Notes: generated from the sequence alone by a model not told the origin. DNA of 64,000 nucleotides from Rugamonas violacea (GCF_016461825.1 NZ_JAEMNU010000040.1:29758-93757); one strand, 5' to 3'. Positions 1 through 9,375 are shown, counted from the stretch's first letter. Numbers and translations are program-made.

Positions 1-1
1 G

Positions 2-1675
2 GGCATCGCGCTGGGCCGCATCGTGCCGCGCCTGAACGAGTTCTCCTACTGGCCCTACATCACCCAGCGCCAGGAGGCCTTCGTGCCGCAGATGGCCAGC
101 GCCGAAATCGCCGCGCCGGTCTCGGCCGGCCGCAACATCCAGCTCAACCCCTACGTCTACATGGGCCGCAGCCGCGCGCTGGACGCGGCCGATCCGAGCC
201 GTCCCGGCTGGCGCCACGACAACAAGAACCAGGCCGGCCTGGACACCAAGTTCGTGCTGGCCGACGCCTTCGCCGTCGACCTGACCTTCAACCCCGACTT
301 CAGCGAGGTCGAATCGGACGAGCCGCAGGTCATCATCGACCAGCGCTACGAAGTGCAGTTCCCCGAGAAGCGCCCCTTCTTCCTGGAGAACTCCGGCTTC
401 TTCGCCACGCCGCAGCCGCTGTTCTTCTCGCGCCGCATCATCGACCCGCAGCTGGGCGCCCGCGTCACCGGCCGCACCGGCGACTGGTCGCTGGGCGGCC
501 TGCTGATGAACGACCAGGCGGCCGGCAAGCTGGTGCCGTTCGGCGATCCGGCCTATGGCAAGGACGCCCGCATCAGCGTGGCGCGCGCCCAGCGCGACTT
601 CTCGGCCGACTCCAACGTCGGCGCGCTGTTGACCGACCGCCGCATCGCCGGCCACGCCAACACGGTGGCCGGCGCCGACGTGCGCTGGAAACTCAACGAC
701 AACTGGGTGCTGACCGGTCAGCTGGCCGGCAGCCGCAGCAGCGAAACCGGCGCGCCCGACGCCACCGGCAACCTGGCCTTCGTCGAGGCGCTGCGCTCGG
801 ACCGCGACTTCAACTACAGCGGCCAGTACCTCGACGTCTCCAGCAAATTCGCCAGCGACCTGGCTTTCGTGCCGCGCGCCGACATCCGCCAAACCACCCA
901 GAGCGCCAGCTACCTGTGGAATCGCGGCGACGGCGGTTGGCTGGTCAGCCACGGCCCGAGCATCAAGGCGATCGGCACCAAGGACCACGCCAGCGTGCTG
1001 CAGGACTGGTCGACCGACGCCTGGTACAGCGTCAACGGCCTGCGCAGCACCACCTTCGAGGCGCACAAACTGGACGCCTACGAGCTCTACGCCGGCCTGG
1101 ACTTCCGCAAGAGCGGCTTCCAGCTGGCCGCCAACACCGAGTGGTTCCACTGGCTGCAGGGCTGGGTCAAGGTCGGCCAGAACGACGTCATCAACTACGT
1201 CCCGGCGGCCGGCCTGGCGCCCTTCCTGGGCGACGCGCGCAGCGTCTCGGCCAACCTGAAGTTCACGCCGCATCCGCAGTTCCGCATCGAGCAGACGCTG
1301 TTCTGGAACGACCTGCGCACCAAGGACGGCGCGGCCGGTTACGCGGCCGGCAGCAACGTCTACCGCGAACTGCTGTCGCGCACCAAGTTCAACTACCAGC
1401 ACAGCCGCTTCCTGACCGCCCACCTGATCCTCGACTACACGCGGCTCGACACCAACAGCGCCCTGACCGCGCTGCCCGGCGGGAAGCAGCTGACCGCCGA
1501 CCTGCTGTTCAGCTATCTGCTCAGCCCCGGCACCGCGCTGTTCTTCGGCTACACCGACCGCCAGGAAAACCTGCGCCTGAGCGGCAATCCGCAGATCCTC
1601 GAACGCACCCGCGCGCTCGACCTGCACACCGGCCGCAAGTTCTTCGTCAAGCTGAATTACCTGTTCCAACTGTGA
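2..1675 (+). CDS. DUF5916-type outer-membrane protein, C-terminal part
   Basis: The reading frame is open from the window edge, so the N-terminus is missing; about 557 residues are visible. The segment around FNPDFSEVESDEPQV and EKRPFFLENSGFF is the hallmark of DUF5916 proteins, which pair an N-terminal carbohydrate-binding-like domain with a C-terminal beta-barrel. The rest alternates short amphipathic strands and ends FVKLNYLFQL, consistent with an outer-membrane barrel. Its role is unknown in the family. The stop is two bases before the nucleotidyltransferase ATG, so it is probably co-transcribed with the glycan-type genes that follow, as a surface component (inference). Confidence 0.8.
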   Translation, partial: GIALGRIVPRLNEFSYWPYITQRQEAFVPQMASAEIAAPVSAGRNIQLNPYVYMGRSRALDAADPSRPGWRHDNKNQAGLDTKFVLADAFAVDLTFNPDFSEVESDEPQVIIDQRYEVQFPEKRPFFLENSGFFATPQPLFFSRRIIDPQLGARVTGRTGDWSLGGLLMNDQAAGKLVPFGDPAYGKDARISVARAQRDFSADSNVGALLTDRRIAGHANTVAGADVRWKLNDNWVLTGQLAGSRSSETGAPDATGNLAFVEALRSDRDFNYSGQYLDVSSKFASDLAFVPRADIRQTTQSASYLWNRGDGGWLVSHGPSIKAIGTKDHASVLQDWSTDAWYSVNGLRSTTFEAHKLDAYELYAGLDFRKSGFQLAANTEWFHWLQGWVKVGQNDVINYVPAAGLAPFLGDARSVSANLKFTPHPQFRIEQTLFWNDLRTKDGAAGYAAGSNVYRELLSRTKFNYQHSRFLTAHLILDYTRLDTNSALTALPGGKQLTADLLFSYLLSPGTALFFGYTDRQENLRLSGNPQILERTRALDLHTGRKFFVKLNYLFQL

Positions 1676-1677
1676 CC

Positions 1678-3456
1678 ATGAGCGCCATGCAAATCATCGT
1701 CCCCATGTCCGGCTTCGGCGAACGCTTCCGCCGCGCCGGCCACCGGCTGCCCAAGCCGCTGATCGAGGTCGACGGCAAACCGATCATCGCCCACGTGATC
1801 GGCATGTTCGACGCCGACTGCGAATTCATCTTCGTCTGCAACCAGGAGCACCTGGCCGAGCCGGCCTACCGCATGGCCGAAACGCTGCGCCGCTGGTGCC
1901 CTCAGGGCCGCATCGTCGCCATCGCGCCGCACAGCCTGGGGCCGGTGCACGCCGTGCTGCAGGCGCTGCGTCAGGCAACCCAGTTGATCGATCCGGCGCG
2001 GCCGGTGCTGCTCAACTACTGCGACTTCTGCTGCTATTGGAACTGGCAGCATTTCAAGCAGTTCGTCGCAGCCAACGCCTGCGATGGCGCCATCCCCGCC
2101 TACAAGGGCTTTCATCCGCACACGCTGGGCAGCACCAACTACGCCTATCTGCGTGAAACCGAGGGCTGGGTCGAGGCGATCCAGGAGAAGCAGCCCTACA
2201 CCGACAACAGGATGGAGGAATACGCCTCCAGCGGCAGCTACTACTTCGCCAGCGGCCGGCTGATGGAGGAGGCGCTGCGCGGCGCCGTCGAGCAGCAGTT
2301 GACCGTCGGCGGTGAATACTACGTCAGCCTGGCCTACCGCCCGCTGTTGCAGGCGGGCCGCCGCATCGCCGTGTATCCGCTGCAGCACTTCATGCAGTGG
2401 GGGACGCCGCAGGACCTGGCCGAGTACCAGGGCTGGTCGGCCGCCTTCGCCCGTCTGGTGCAAGGCCCCGAGGCGGCGCCGTCGCCCGCCGGCGCTGTGC
2501 TGCTGCCGATGGCCGGCATGGGCCAGCGCTTCGTCGACCAGGGCTATGCGCTGACCAAGCCGCTGATCGAGGTGTCCGGCCGGGCCATGGTCGAGCAGGC
2601 GCTGCGCGACCTGCCGCCGGCCGCGCAGCACTGCTTCGTGCTGCGCGCCGACATGCCGGGCCACGACGAGATCGCCGCCGAGCTGCGCCACAGCCATCCC
2701 GCCGCGCAGATCGTCAGCGTGGCGGCGCTGACCGAGGGCCAGGCCTGCACCGCCCTGCTCGGCGCCGAGGCGCTGCTGCGGGCGCCGGCCGAAGGCGGCA
2801 ACGGCGACAGCAGCGACAGCACCAACAGCACCAGCAGCGGCGGCCCGCTGACGGTCGGCGCCTGCGACTTCGGCATGCTGTACGACGCGGCGGCGCTACA
2901 GGCGCTGCTGGCCGATCCGGCGGTCGACCTGATCGTCTGGGGCGCGCGCGGCAACGCCAACGCCATCCGCCGGCCGCAGATGTTCGGCTGGATAGACGCC
3001 GACCAGCAGGGCCGCATCCGCCGCATCTCGGTCAAGACGCCACTGGCCGCGCCGGCCAGCGATCCCATCGTACTGGGCGCCTTCACCTTCCGCCGCGCCG
3101 ACGACCTGCGCCGCCTGGTCAAGCTGCTGGTCGCCCGCGACGGCCGAATCAATGGTGAGTTCTACCTCGACTCCTGCATCAACGACGCCATCGCGCTGGG
3201 GCTGGACTGCCGCCTGTTCGAGGTCGACCACTACCTGTCCTGGGGCACGCCGGACGACCTGCGCACCTTCGAGTACTGGCAGTCCTGCTTCCACAAATGG
3301 GACGGCCACCCGTACACGCTGGAGGGCGACGGCCGCGTCCCGCCCGCCAAGGTGGAACAACTGGCGCGGCGCTTCCGCGCCAGCGTGCCGGCCGCGCCGG
3401 GCCGCCACCAGCCGGCGCCAAGCCTGACGCCGGCGCGGCTGACGGAGCCGACATGA
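1678..3456 (+). CDS. tandem two-domain nucleotidyltransferase
   Basis: A 592-residue protein with two copies of a GT-A-like sugar nucleotidyltransferase domain. The first (about 1-260) opens IIVPMSGFGERF and then LPKPLIEVDG; the second (about 278-570) opens VLLPMAGMGQRF and then TKPLIEVSG. Both keep the G-x-G-x-R loop and the PKPL lysine that bind the NTP phosphates in RmlA/GlmU-type enzymes, and both end in a WGTP motif. A Ser/Asn/Gly-rich insert lies in the second copy. The likely role is activation of a sugar- or polyol-phosphate to an NDP form; the substrate is not readable. Its stop overlaps the next start as ATGA. Single-domain forms are usual, so the internal duplication is notable. 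Confidence 0.85.
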   Translation: MSAMQIIVPMSGFGERFRRAGHRLPKPLIEVDGKPIIAHVIGMFDADCEFIFVCNQEHLAEPAYRMAETLRRWCPQGRIVAIAPHSLGPVHAVLQALRQATQLIDPARPVLLNYCDFCCYWNWQHFKQFVAANACDGAIPAYKGFHPHTLGSTNYAYLRETEGWVEAIQEKQPYTDNRMEEYASSGSYYFASGRLMEEALRGAVEQQLTVGGEYYVSLAYRPLLQAGRRIAVYPLQHFMQWGTPQDLAEYQGWSAAFARLVQGPEAAPSPAGAVLLPMAGMGQRFVDQGYALTKPLIEVSGRAMVEQALRDLPPAAQHCFVLRADMPGHDEIAAELRHSHPAAQIVSVAALTEGQACTALLGAEALLRAPAEGGNGDSSDSTNSTSSGGPLTVGACDFGMLYDAAALQALLADPAVDLIVWGARGNANAIRRPQMFGWIDADQQGRIRRISVKTPLAAPASDPIVLGAFTFRRADDLRRLVKLLVARDGRINGEFYLDSCINDAIALGLDCRLFEVDHYLSWGTPDDLRTFEYWQSCFHKWDGHPYTLEGDGRVPPAKVEQLARRFRASVPAAPGRHQPAPSLTPARLTEPT

Positions 3457-4151
3457 GATTCTCCCTCGTCATCCCTTGCTATAACGAGGCCGCCAACCTG
3501 CCGCTGCTGCTGGAACGCTGCGCGCCGCTGGGCCGCCTCGACGGCGTCGAGGTGATCCTGGTCGACAACGGCTCGACCGACGCCAGCGCACAGGTGCTGG
3601 CCGCGCTGCTGCCGGCCTGCCCCGGCTGCCGCAGCGTGCGGGTCGAGCGCAACCAGGGCTACGGCCACGGCATCCTGGCCGGCCTGGCTGCCGCCAGCGG
3701 CGAGATCCTCGGCTGGACCCACGCCGACCTGCAAACCGATCCGCAGGACGCGCTGCGCGGCCTGGCCCTGTTCGAGCGCCACGGCGACGCCATCTTCGTC
3801 AAAGGCCGCCGCCACGGCCGTCCGCTGGCCGACGTGCTGTTCACGGCCGGCATGAGCTGCTTCGAAACCCTGCTGCTGCGCGCGCCGCTGTGGGACATCA
3901 ACGCCCAGCCGACGCTGTTCCCACGCCGCTTCTCCAACAGCTGGCGCGCCGCGCCGGACGATTTCTCGCTCGACCTGTACGCCTACTATCAGGCGCGCCG
4001 GGCCGGCCTGGCCGTGCACCGCTTTCCGGTGCGCTTCGGCCAGCGCGCCCACGGCGTGTCGCACTGGAACGTCAACTGGGCCGCCAAGCGCAAATTCATC
4101 CAGCGCACCGTCAGCTACAGCCTGCAACTGAAAGCCGCATTGAAACCATGA
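3453..4151 (+). CDS. family 2 glycosyltransferase
   Basis: A 232-residue GT-A glycosyltransferase. It begins FSLVIPCYNEAANL, followed by ILVDNGSTD and HADLQTDP, the nucleotide-binding and acidic metal-binding motifs of dolichol-phosphate-mannose-synthase-like GT2 enzymes. No membrane segment is seen, so it acts at the cytoplasmic face. The ATG overlaps the previous stop and the TGA overlaps the next ATG, so it is translationally coupled on both sides. It could load a sugar onto a polyprenyl phosphate that the membrane glycosyltransferase domain encoded two genes downstream would use (inference). Confidence 0.88.
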   Translation: MRFSLVIPCYNEAANLPLLLERCAPLGRLDGVEVILVDNGSTDASAQVLAALLPACPGCRSVRVERNQGYGHGILAGLAAASGEILGWTHADLQTDPQDALRGLALFERHGDAIFVKGRRHGRPLADVLFTAGMSCFETLLLRAPLWDINAQPTLFPRRFSNSWRAAPDDFSLDLYAYYQARRAGLAVHRFPVRFGQRAHGVSHWNVNWAAKRKFIQRTVSYSLQLKAALKP

Positions 4152-4762
4152 ACCTGATCTCACACCGCCGCAACACCCTGGCCCAGCTGCGCGACACGCC
4201 GCCGCATTACGGCGTCGAAATCGACATCCGCAGCCACGGCGAACAACTGATCCTGCAGCACGACGCACTGACGCCGGGCGAGCCGCTCGAACCCTGGCTG
4301 GCCGAATACCGCCACGGCACGCTGATCCTCAACGTCAAGGAGGAAGGCCTGGAGGCGCCGCTGATCGACTTGATGCGCAGCTACGGCATCAAGGACTACT
4401 TCTTCCTCGACCAGTCCTTCCCCTTCCTGGTCAAGTGGGCGCGCGCCGGCGAACGGCGCTGCGCGGTGCGCGTCTCCGAATACGAATCCATCGACACCGC
4501 GCTGGCCCTGGCCGGACAGATCGACTGGGTCTGGGTCGACTGCTTCACCCGCTTCCCGCTGGACGGCGCAGCCGCGCTGCGCCTGCGCCAGGCCGGCTTC
4601 AAACTGTGCCTGGTGTCGCCCGAACTGCAGGGCCGCGAGGCCAGCGAAGGCATCGCCTCCTTGGCGGCCCAGCTAGCCGAACAGGGCATCGTCGCCGACG
4701 CGGTCTGCACCAAGCGGCCGGACCTGTGGCGCGAGCCATACCAAACGGCGGCGCAACCATGA
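4148..4762 (+). CDS. GDPD/PI-PLC-like phosphodiesterase-fold protein
   Basis: A 204-residue protein with the start of a glycerophosphodiester phosphodiesterase barrel: ISHRRNTL, then GVEIDIRSHG and LQHDAL, corresponding to the HR, ExD and HD catalytic elements of the family, and a late stretch ending VCTKRPDLW. It is shorter than typical GDPDs (about 240-300) and has no signal peptide, so it is probably cytoplasmic. In surface-polymer clusters such proteins may cleave or sense glycerophosphodiesters; the actual substrate is unknown. Coupled by ATGA overlaps to both neighbours. Confidence 0.7.
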   Translation: MNLISHRRNTLAQLRDTPPHYGVEIDIRSHGEQLILQHDALTPGEPLEPWLAEYRHGTLILNVKEEGLEAPLIDLMRSYGIKDYFFLDQSFPFLVKWARAGERRCAVRVSEYESIDTALALAGQIDWVWVDCFTRFPLDGAAALRLRQAGFKLCLVSPELQGREASEGIASLAAQLAEQGIVADAVCTKRPDLWREPYQTAAQP

Positions 4763-6804
4763 GACGTTTGTTCACCCATCCGCTGTTCGGCATCGGCCTG
4801 GCGCTGCGTCTGCTCATGATGGCCCTGCTGGTGCCGAAGGCGGCCGCCGAGTGGTACGCGCCCTTCATGGACGCCAGCGTGGCCCACTTCTCGCTCGATC
4901 CCTGGGGCGCCTTCCTGGCCCAGGGCGGCGCGCCGCAGGCCTTCCCCTACGGCGTGGCGATGTGGCTGCTGCTGTTGCCCTTGACCGCGCTGGCCAAGCT
5001 GGCCGGCTTCGGCGCCCTGCACGCCTACGCCTTCAGCCTGATGGCGGCCGACTGCATGCTGCTGCTGCTGTTGCGCCGCCTGCTGCCCGAGCGCGACGGT
5101 CTGCTGCTGGCGTTGTACTGGTTGTCGCCCATCGTGCTGCTGGCCACCTACGGCCTGGGCCTGAACGACCTGGTGCCGACGCTGCTGCTGACGGCGGCGC
5201 TGTGGCGCACCCGCCAGCGCCGGCTGTTCCAGGCTGGCGCGCTGTGCGCGGCGGCGGTCTCCGCCAAACTGAGCATGGTGCTGGCGCTGCCCTTCTTCCT
5301 GGTCTACCTGCTGCGCAACCGCAGCCTGCGCGCCGCGCTGCCGGACTACCTCAAGGGCGGCGCGCTGGCCGGCGCCTTGCTCGGCCTGCCCTTCCTGGCC
5401 TCGCCGGCCGCGCTGCGCATGCTGCTGCAAAATCCGGAGATGGGCAAGGTCTACCAGTTCGCCCTGCAAGTGGGCGGCGACACGGTGCTATACGTGATGC
5501 CGCTGGTGTATCTGCTGACGCTCTACCTGGCCTGGCGCGTGCGGCGCATGAACTTCGACCTGTTCAGCGCCCTGCTCGGCCTGGGCTTCCTGCTGGTGGT
5601 GCTGTTGACACCCGCCTCGCCCGGCTGGTTCCTGTGGCTCGTGCCGACCTTGGTGGCCTACCAGATGGGCAGCGGCCGCATGGCCATCGCCCTCAGCACG
5701 GCCTTCGCCGCCTTGTTCGTGCTGGAGAACCTGCCGCTGCCGGCCCTGTCGACATTGGCGACGGCGGCAATGCCGGCGTCGGCCCTGCAACTGCCGCTGC
5801 TGCCGCTGCGCCACACCGTGCTGACCGGCCTGGGCATCGTGCTGGCGCTGCGCATCTGGCGCGAGACGGTAGGCTCGAACGACTACTTCCGCCTCAGCCG
5901 CAAGCCCTTCGTGATCGGCATCGCCGGCGACTCCGGCGCCGGCAAGGACACCCTGGCCGAGTCGCTGCGCGGCCTGTTCGGCGGCCACTCGGTGGCCCAC
6001 CTGTCCGGCGACGACTACCACCTGTGGGACCGGCAGAAACCGATGTGGCAGGTGATGACGCATTTGAGCCCGCTGGCCAACGACCTCGAATCCTTCGCCA
6101 CCGACCTGCTGGCCCTGAGCGACGGCAAGGCCATCCTGTCGCGCCATTATGACCACGGCAGCGGCAAGATGAGCCGCCCGCAGCACGTCGCCAGCAACGA
6201 CTTCATCATCGCCAGCGGCCTGCACGCGCTGTACCTGCCGGTGCTGCGCGAATGCTACGACCTGGCCATCTACCTCGACATCGACGAGAGCCTGCGGCGC
6301 TACTACAAGCTGCAGCGCGACGTGCTGGTGCGCGGCCACAGCGCCGAAAAGGTGCGCAGCTCGCTGGCCCAGCGCGAGCCTGACTCGGCGCGTTTCGTCC
6401 GGCCGCAGGCCCGCCACGCCGGCCTGGTGCTGGCGCTGCAGCCGGTCCAGCCCAACCTGCTGGAGGGGCCGCTGGGCAGCGAGGCGCCGCGCGTCAGGCT
6501 GCTGGTGCGCTCGCGCCAGGGCCTCAACGAACTGTCGCTGCGCCGCGTGCTGGTGGGCGTATGCGGCCTGCACGTCGACCTGAGCATGGACGGCGAGGCC
6601 AGCGAAATCACCCTCACCATCGAGGGTGAGGCCAGCGCGGAGGACATCGCGATGGCGGCCGCCATGCTATTCCCGCGCATCATGGAATTCCTCGACATGC
6701 GGCCGCAATGGCGCGAAGGCGCACTCGGGCTGATGCAGTTGATCGCATTGGCACATATTAACCAGGCGCTCAGTCGGCGCCTGCTTTGGCAGACATCATC
6801 ATGA
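4759..6804 (+). CDS. membrane glycosyltransferase-like domain fused to uridine-kinase-like P-loop kinase
   Basis: A 681-residue fusion. Residues 1-370 form about eight to ten hydrophobic helices resembling polyprenyl-phosphate-dependent GT-C/GT87 mannosyltransferases, with an early E31-W and the loop D47PWG. Residues 382-600 are a cytosolic P-loop kinase: GIAGDSGAGKDT (P-loop at 390-398), then LSGDDYHLWDR and YLDIDESL, as in uridine kinase and phosphoribulokinase. The last 100 residues are unrecognised. I know of no standard family with this fusion; a kinase tethered to a glycan-assembly membrane domain could phosphorylate a small precursor next to the lipid-linked step (inference). No frameshift is needed: one continuous frame runs throughout. 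Overlaps both neighbours by ATGA. Confidence 0.8.
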   Translation: MRRLFTHPLFGIGLALRLLMMALLVPKAAAEWYAPFMDASVAHFSLDPWGAFLAQGGAPQAFPYGVAMWLLLLPLTALAKLAGFGALHAYAFSLMAADCMLLLLLRRLLPERDGLLLALYWLSPIVLLATYGLGLNDLVPTLLLTAALWRTRQRRLFQAGALCAAAVSAKLSMVLALPFFLVYLLRNRSLRAALPDYLKGGALAGALLGLPFLASPAALRMLLQNPEMGKVYQFALQVGGDTVLYVMPLVYLLTLYLAWRVRRMNFDLFSALLGLGFLLVVLLTPASPGWFLWLVPTLVAYQMGSGRMAIALSTAFAALFVLENLPLPALSTLATAAMPASALQLPLLPLRHTVLTGLGIVLALRIWRETVGSNDYFRLSRKPFVIGIAGDSGAGKDTLAESLRGLFGGHSVAHLSGDDYHLWDRQKPMWQVMTHLSPLANDLESFATDLLALSDGKAILSRHYDHGSGKMSRPQHVASNDFIIASGLHALYLPVLRECYDLAIYLDIDESLRRYYKLQRDVLVRGHSAEKVRSSLAQREPDSARFVRPQARHAGLVLALQPVQPNLLEGPLGSEAPRVRLLVRSRQGLNELSLRRVLVGVCGLHVDLSMDGEASEITLTIEGEASAEDIAMAAAMLFPRIMEFLDMRPQWREGALGLMQLIALAHINQALSRRLLWQTSS

Positions 6805-7571
6805 TTAAAATATCCAACGGCGATCGCTTCGACCGCGTCCCCAACGCCATCCTGTTCGACACCGACAACACCCTGTACCACTACGACCCGGCCCACGCGC
6901 TGGCGATGAGCGCGGTGCGCGACAAGGTCGCCGCCACCTTCTCGATCGACCCGGCCGACTTCGACCGCGCCTTCGCCACCGCCCGCAGCGAGGTCAAGGC
7001 GCGGCTGAAGGACACCGCCGCCTCGCACAGCCGCCTGCTGTACCTGCAGCGCATGCTGGAGATCATCGGCCTCGGCTCGCAGGTGCTGCTGGCGCTCGAC
7101 CTGGAACAAACCTACTGGCGCACCTTCCTCGGCAAGGCCGTGCTGTTCGACGGCGTCAAGGAGCTGCTCGACGACATACGCCTGCTCGGCATCCCGACCG
7201 CCATCGTCACCGACCTGACGGCGCAGATCCAGTTCCGCAAGATGGTCTACTTCGGCCTGGACCGCTACTTCGACTACATCGTCACCAGCGAGGAAGCCGG
7301 CTACGACAAGCCGCACGGCGCCCAGTTCGAGCTGGCGCTGGAGAAGGTGCGGCCGAGCGGCGATTGCATCTGGATGATCGGCGACAATCCGGTCAACGAC
7401 ATCGGCGGCGCGCGCCGGCGCATCGACGCCGTCACGCTGCAAAAGCTGCACCAGGGCGTGCAGCCGGGCCAGGGCGAGAACGCCGCCGACGCCGTGTTCG
7501 ACGAATTCGGCCAGGTGCGCCGCCTGCTCGGCCGGCTTGGGCAATTGGGCCAACCGGGAGCGACGCATTGA
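6801..7571 (+). CDS. HAD-superfamily phosphatase
   Basis: A 256-residue haloacid-dehalogenase-like hydrolase. Motif I is ILFDTDNTLY near residue 15, motif II is in AIVTDLT, the motif III lysine is in GYDKPHG, and motif IV is GDNPVNDIGGA. The helical cap between motifs I and II marks subfamily IA. It probably dephosphorylates a sugar- or polyol-phosphate made in this operon. The ATG at 6801 overlaps the preceding TGA and is preferred to a TTG 15 bases upstream because every junction in this operon overlaps in this way. Confidence 0.88.
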   Translation: MIKISNGDRFDRVPNAILFDTDNTLYHYDPAHALAMSAVRDKVAATFSIDPADFDRAFATARSEVKARLKDTAASHSRLLYLQRMLEIIGLGSQVLLALDLEQTYWRTFLGKAVLFDGVKELLDDIRLLGIPTAIVTDLTAQIQFRKMVYFGLDRYFDYIVTSEEAGYDKPHGAQFELALEKVRPSGDCIWMIGDNPVNDIGGARRRIDAVTLQKLHQGVQPGQGENAADAVFDEFGQVRRLLGRLGQLGQPGATH

Positions 7572-8680
7572 ACGCGCCCGCCGCACGCGGCACCGGCGAG
7601 GCCGCCGTCGTGGGCCAGCGCGCCACGCTGAGCGACTACTGCGCCAGCATCGGCGCCGAGCCGCTGCTGGTGCAGGGCGCCGGCGGCAACGCCTCGTGGA
7701 AGGACGGCGACACCTTGTGGGTCAAGGCCTCCGGCACCTGGCTGGCCGAGGCGCGACAGCGCGACATCTTCGTGCCGGTCGACCTGGCGCATCTGCGCGG
7801 CGCCATCACCAGCGGCCAACTGGACGTGACGCCGCGCCCGCTCGGCGACAGCGGCCTGCGCCCGTCGATCGAAACGCTGCTGCACGCGCTGCTGCCGCAG
7901 CCGGTGGTGCTGCATCTGCACGCCGTCGAACTGCTGGCCCAGTTGGTACGGCCCGGCTTCGCCGAGCGCCTGCGCGGCTTGCTGGCGAGCCAGACGGAAA
8001 CGCTGCCGGCCTGGCTCGCGCTGGGCTACCACAAGCCCGGCCTGCCGCTGGCGCGCGCGGTGGCCGACGGTCTGCGGCGCCAACCCGACACACAGATCGT
8101 CTTCCTGCAAAACCACGGCGTGGTGATCGGCGCGGCCGACGCCGAGGCGGTGGACGCCATCCTGCGTCGGCTGCTGCGGCTGTGCGCCACGCCGCCGCGC
8201 CGCGTCGAGCCCCAGGTCCAGGCTCAGGTCCAGGCCCAGGTCCAGGTCCAGGCCGGGCCGCCGATAACGCCGCCCAGCGCCGCCGACGGCGCGCCCATGC
8301 AAGCGGTGGCGGACGCCGGCGTGCAGCAATTGGCGCTCGATCCGCAGTTGTACCGGCGGCTGGCGCGCGACTGGGCGATCTGCCCCGACCACGTGGTGTT
8401 CCTGGGCGCCACGCCGCGCTGCCACGACAGCGTCGCCGACTTCCTCGCCACGCAAGCGGCCTGCCGCCACGCGCCTTGGCCGGAGCTGCTGTTCATCGGC
8501 GCCGCCGGCGTCTACACGGCGGTAGACTTCAGCGCCGCCAAGCTGGCGCAGTTGCGCTGCTACTACGACGTGCTGGCGCGGCAGGACCAGCACACCCCGC
8601 TCACCGTGCTGGACCAGGCGCAGCTGGCCGAACTGCTCGATTGGGACGCGGAAAAGTACCGTTTGGCACTGTCACGATGA
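7568..8680 (+). CDS. class II aldolase/adducin family protein
   Basis: A 370-residue protein with the class II aldolase fold. GAGGNASWK near the start is the phosphate-binding loop; the zinc-ligand candidates are the two His of LHLHAVE and the His of LQNHGVVIG. It is longer than plain family members (about 210-260), with an extra C-terminal domain of about 130 residues that begins after a low-complexity Gln/Val linker (about 8212-8262, repeats of the codons for QVQA). The start is a TTG whose last bases overlap the HAD stop. It is the last gene of the operon; an aldol or retro-aldol step on a sugar phosphate is likely. Confidence 0.82.
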   Translation: MNAPAARGTGEAAVVGQRATLSDYCASIGAEPLLVQGAGGNASWKDGDTLWVKASGTWLAEARQRDIFVPVDLAHLRGAITSGQLDVTPRPLGDSGLRPSIETLLHALLPQPVVLHLHAVELLAQLVRPGFAERLRGLLASQTETLPAWLALGYHKPGLPLARAVADGLRRQPDTQIVFLQNHGVVIGAADAEAVDAILRRLLRLCATPPRRVEPQVQAQVQAQVQVQAGPPITPPSAADGAPMQAVADAGVQQLALDPQLYRRLARDWAICPDHVVFLGATPRCHDSVADFLATQAACRHAPWPELLFIGAAGVYTAVDFSAAKLAQLRCYYDVLARQDQHTPLTVLDQAQLAELLDWDAEKYRLALSR

Positions 8681-8700
8681 TGTGCCGTTCAAGCCTCACA

Positions 8701-8760
8701 ATTCCATAAAAAGGAATAATCTATTCCAATTAATCGCTATTCTTAAGAAAATAGGAATCG
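8701..8760. promoter_or_regulatory. A+T-rich operator-like inverted repeats
   Basis: The 149-base gap before the AhpD-like gene is markedly A+T-rich and holds the dyad GGAATA-ATC-TATTCC at 8713-8727, flanked by an ATTCC copy at 8701 and by TATTC...ATAGGAAT at 8739-8757. Repeated ATTCC/GGAAT arms suggest a regulator site, perhaps LysR-like; the regulator is not in the window. Confidence 0.45.
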
Positions 8761-8829
8761 TCTACAGTGGCTCCATTCGCTGCACCAGCAGACGAAACCA
8801 CCAAATCACCGCCCAAGAATGGAGCCACC

Positions 8830-9375
8830 ATGAACCGCATCGCCATCCCTACCGTAGAGCAATCCCCCGCCGCCTCGCTGCCGCTGTTGGAGGCCGTCAA
8901 CAAGCAACTCGGCGTGATCCCCAACCTGATGAAGCTGGTCGGCAACAGCCCGGCCGCGCTGGAGGGCTACCTGTCGCTCAGCGGCGCGCTGGGCAAGGGC
9001 GTGCTGAGCGCCGCGCTGCGCGAACGCATCGCCCTGACCATCGCCGAGTACAACGGCTGCGACTACTGCCTGGCCGCCCACAGCTACCTGGGCAAAAACC
9101 TGGCCAAGCTGAGCGACGAGGAAATCAACGCGGCGCGCGACGCCCGTTCCGCCGATCCGAAAGCCGAGGCCGCGCTGCGCTTCGCCCAGCGTGTCGCCGC
9201 CGAGCGCGGCCGCATCGGCGAGCAAGACCTGGCGGCGCTGCGTGCCGCCGGCTACGACGCCGCCGCCACCGTCGAGATCGTCATCAACGTGGCCCTCAAC
9301 GTGTTGACCAACTACATCAACAACGTCGCGCAGACGGAACTTGACTTCCCCGCCGCCGCGCCAAAAGCGGCCTGA
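8830..9375 (+). CDS. AhpD-like carboxymuconolactone decarboxylase-family protein
   Basis: A 181-residue all-helical protein with the motif YNGCDYCLAAH near residue 78. This is the CxxC plus histidine active site of AhpD-like alkylhydroperoxidases, where the two cysteines cycle redox equivalents. The N-terminal KQLGVIPNLMKL is typical of the peroxidase-related subgroup. The ATG at 8830 follows a GGAGCC purine stretch. It stands alone, with a strong hairpin 30 bases after the stop. A role in peroxide or electrophile defence is likely from the family. Confidence 0.88.
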   Translation: MNRIAIPTVEQSPAASLPLLEAVNKQLGVIPNLMKLVGNSPAALEGYLSLSGALGKGVLSAALRERIALTIAEYNGCDYCLAAHSYLGKNLAKLSDEEINAARDARSADPKAEAALRFAQRVAAERGRIGEQDLAALRAAGYDAAATVEIVINVALNVLTNYINNVAQTELDFPAAAPKAA

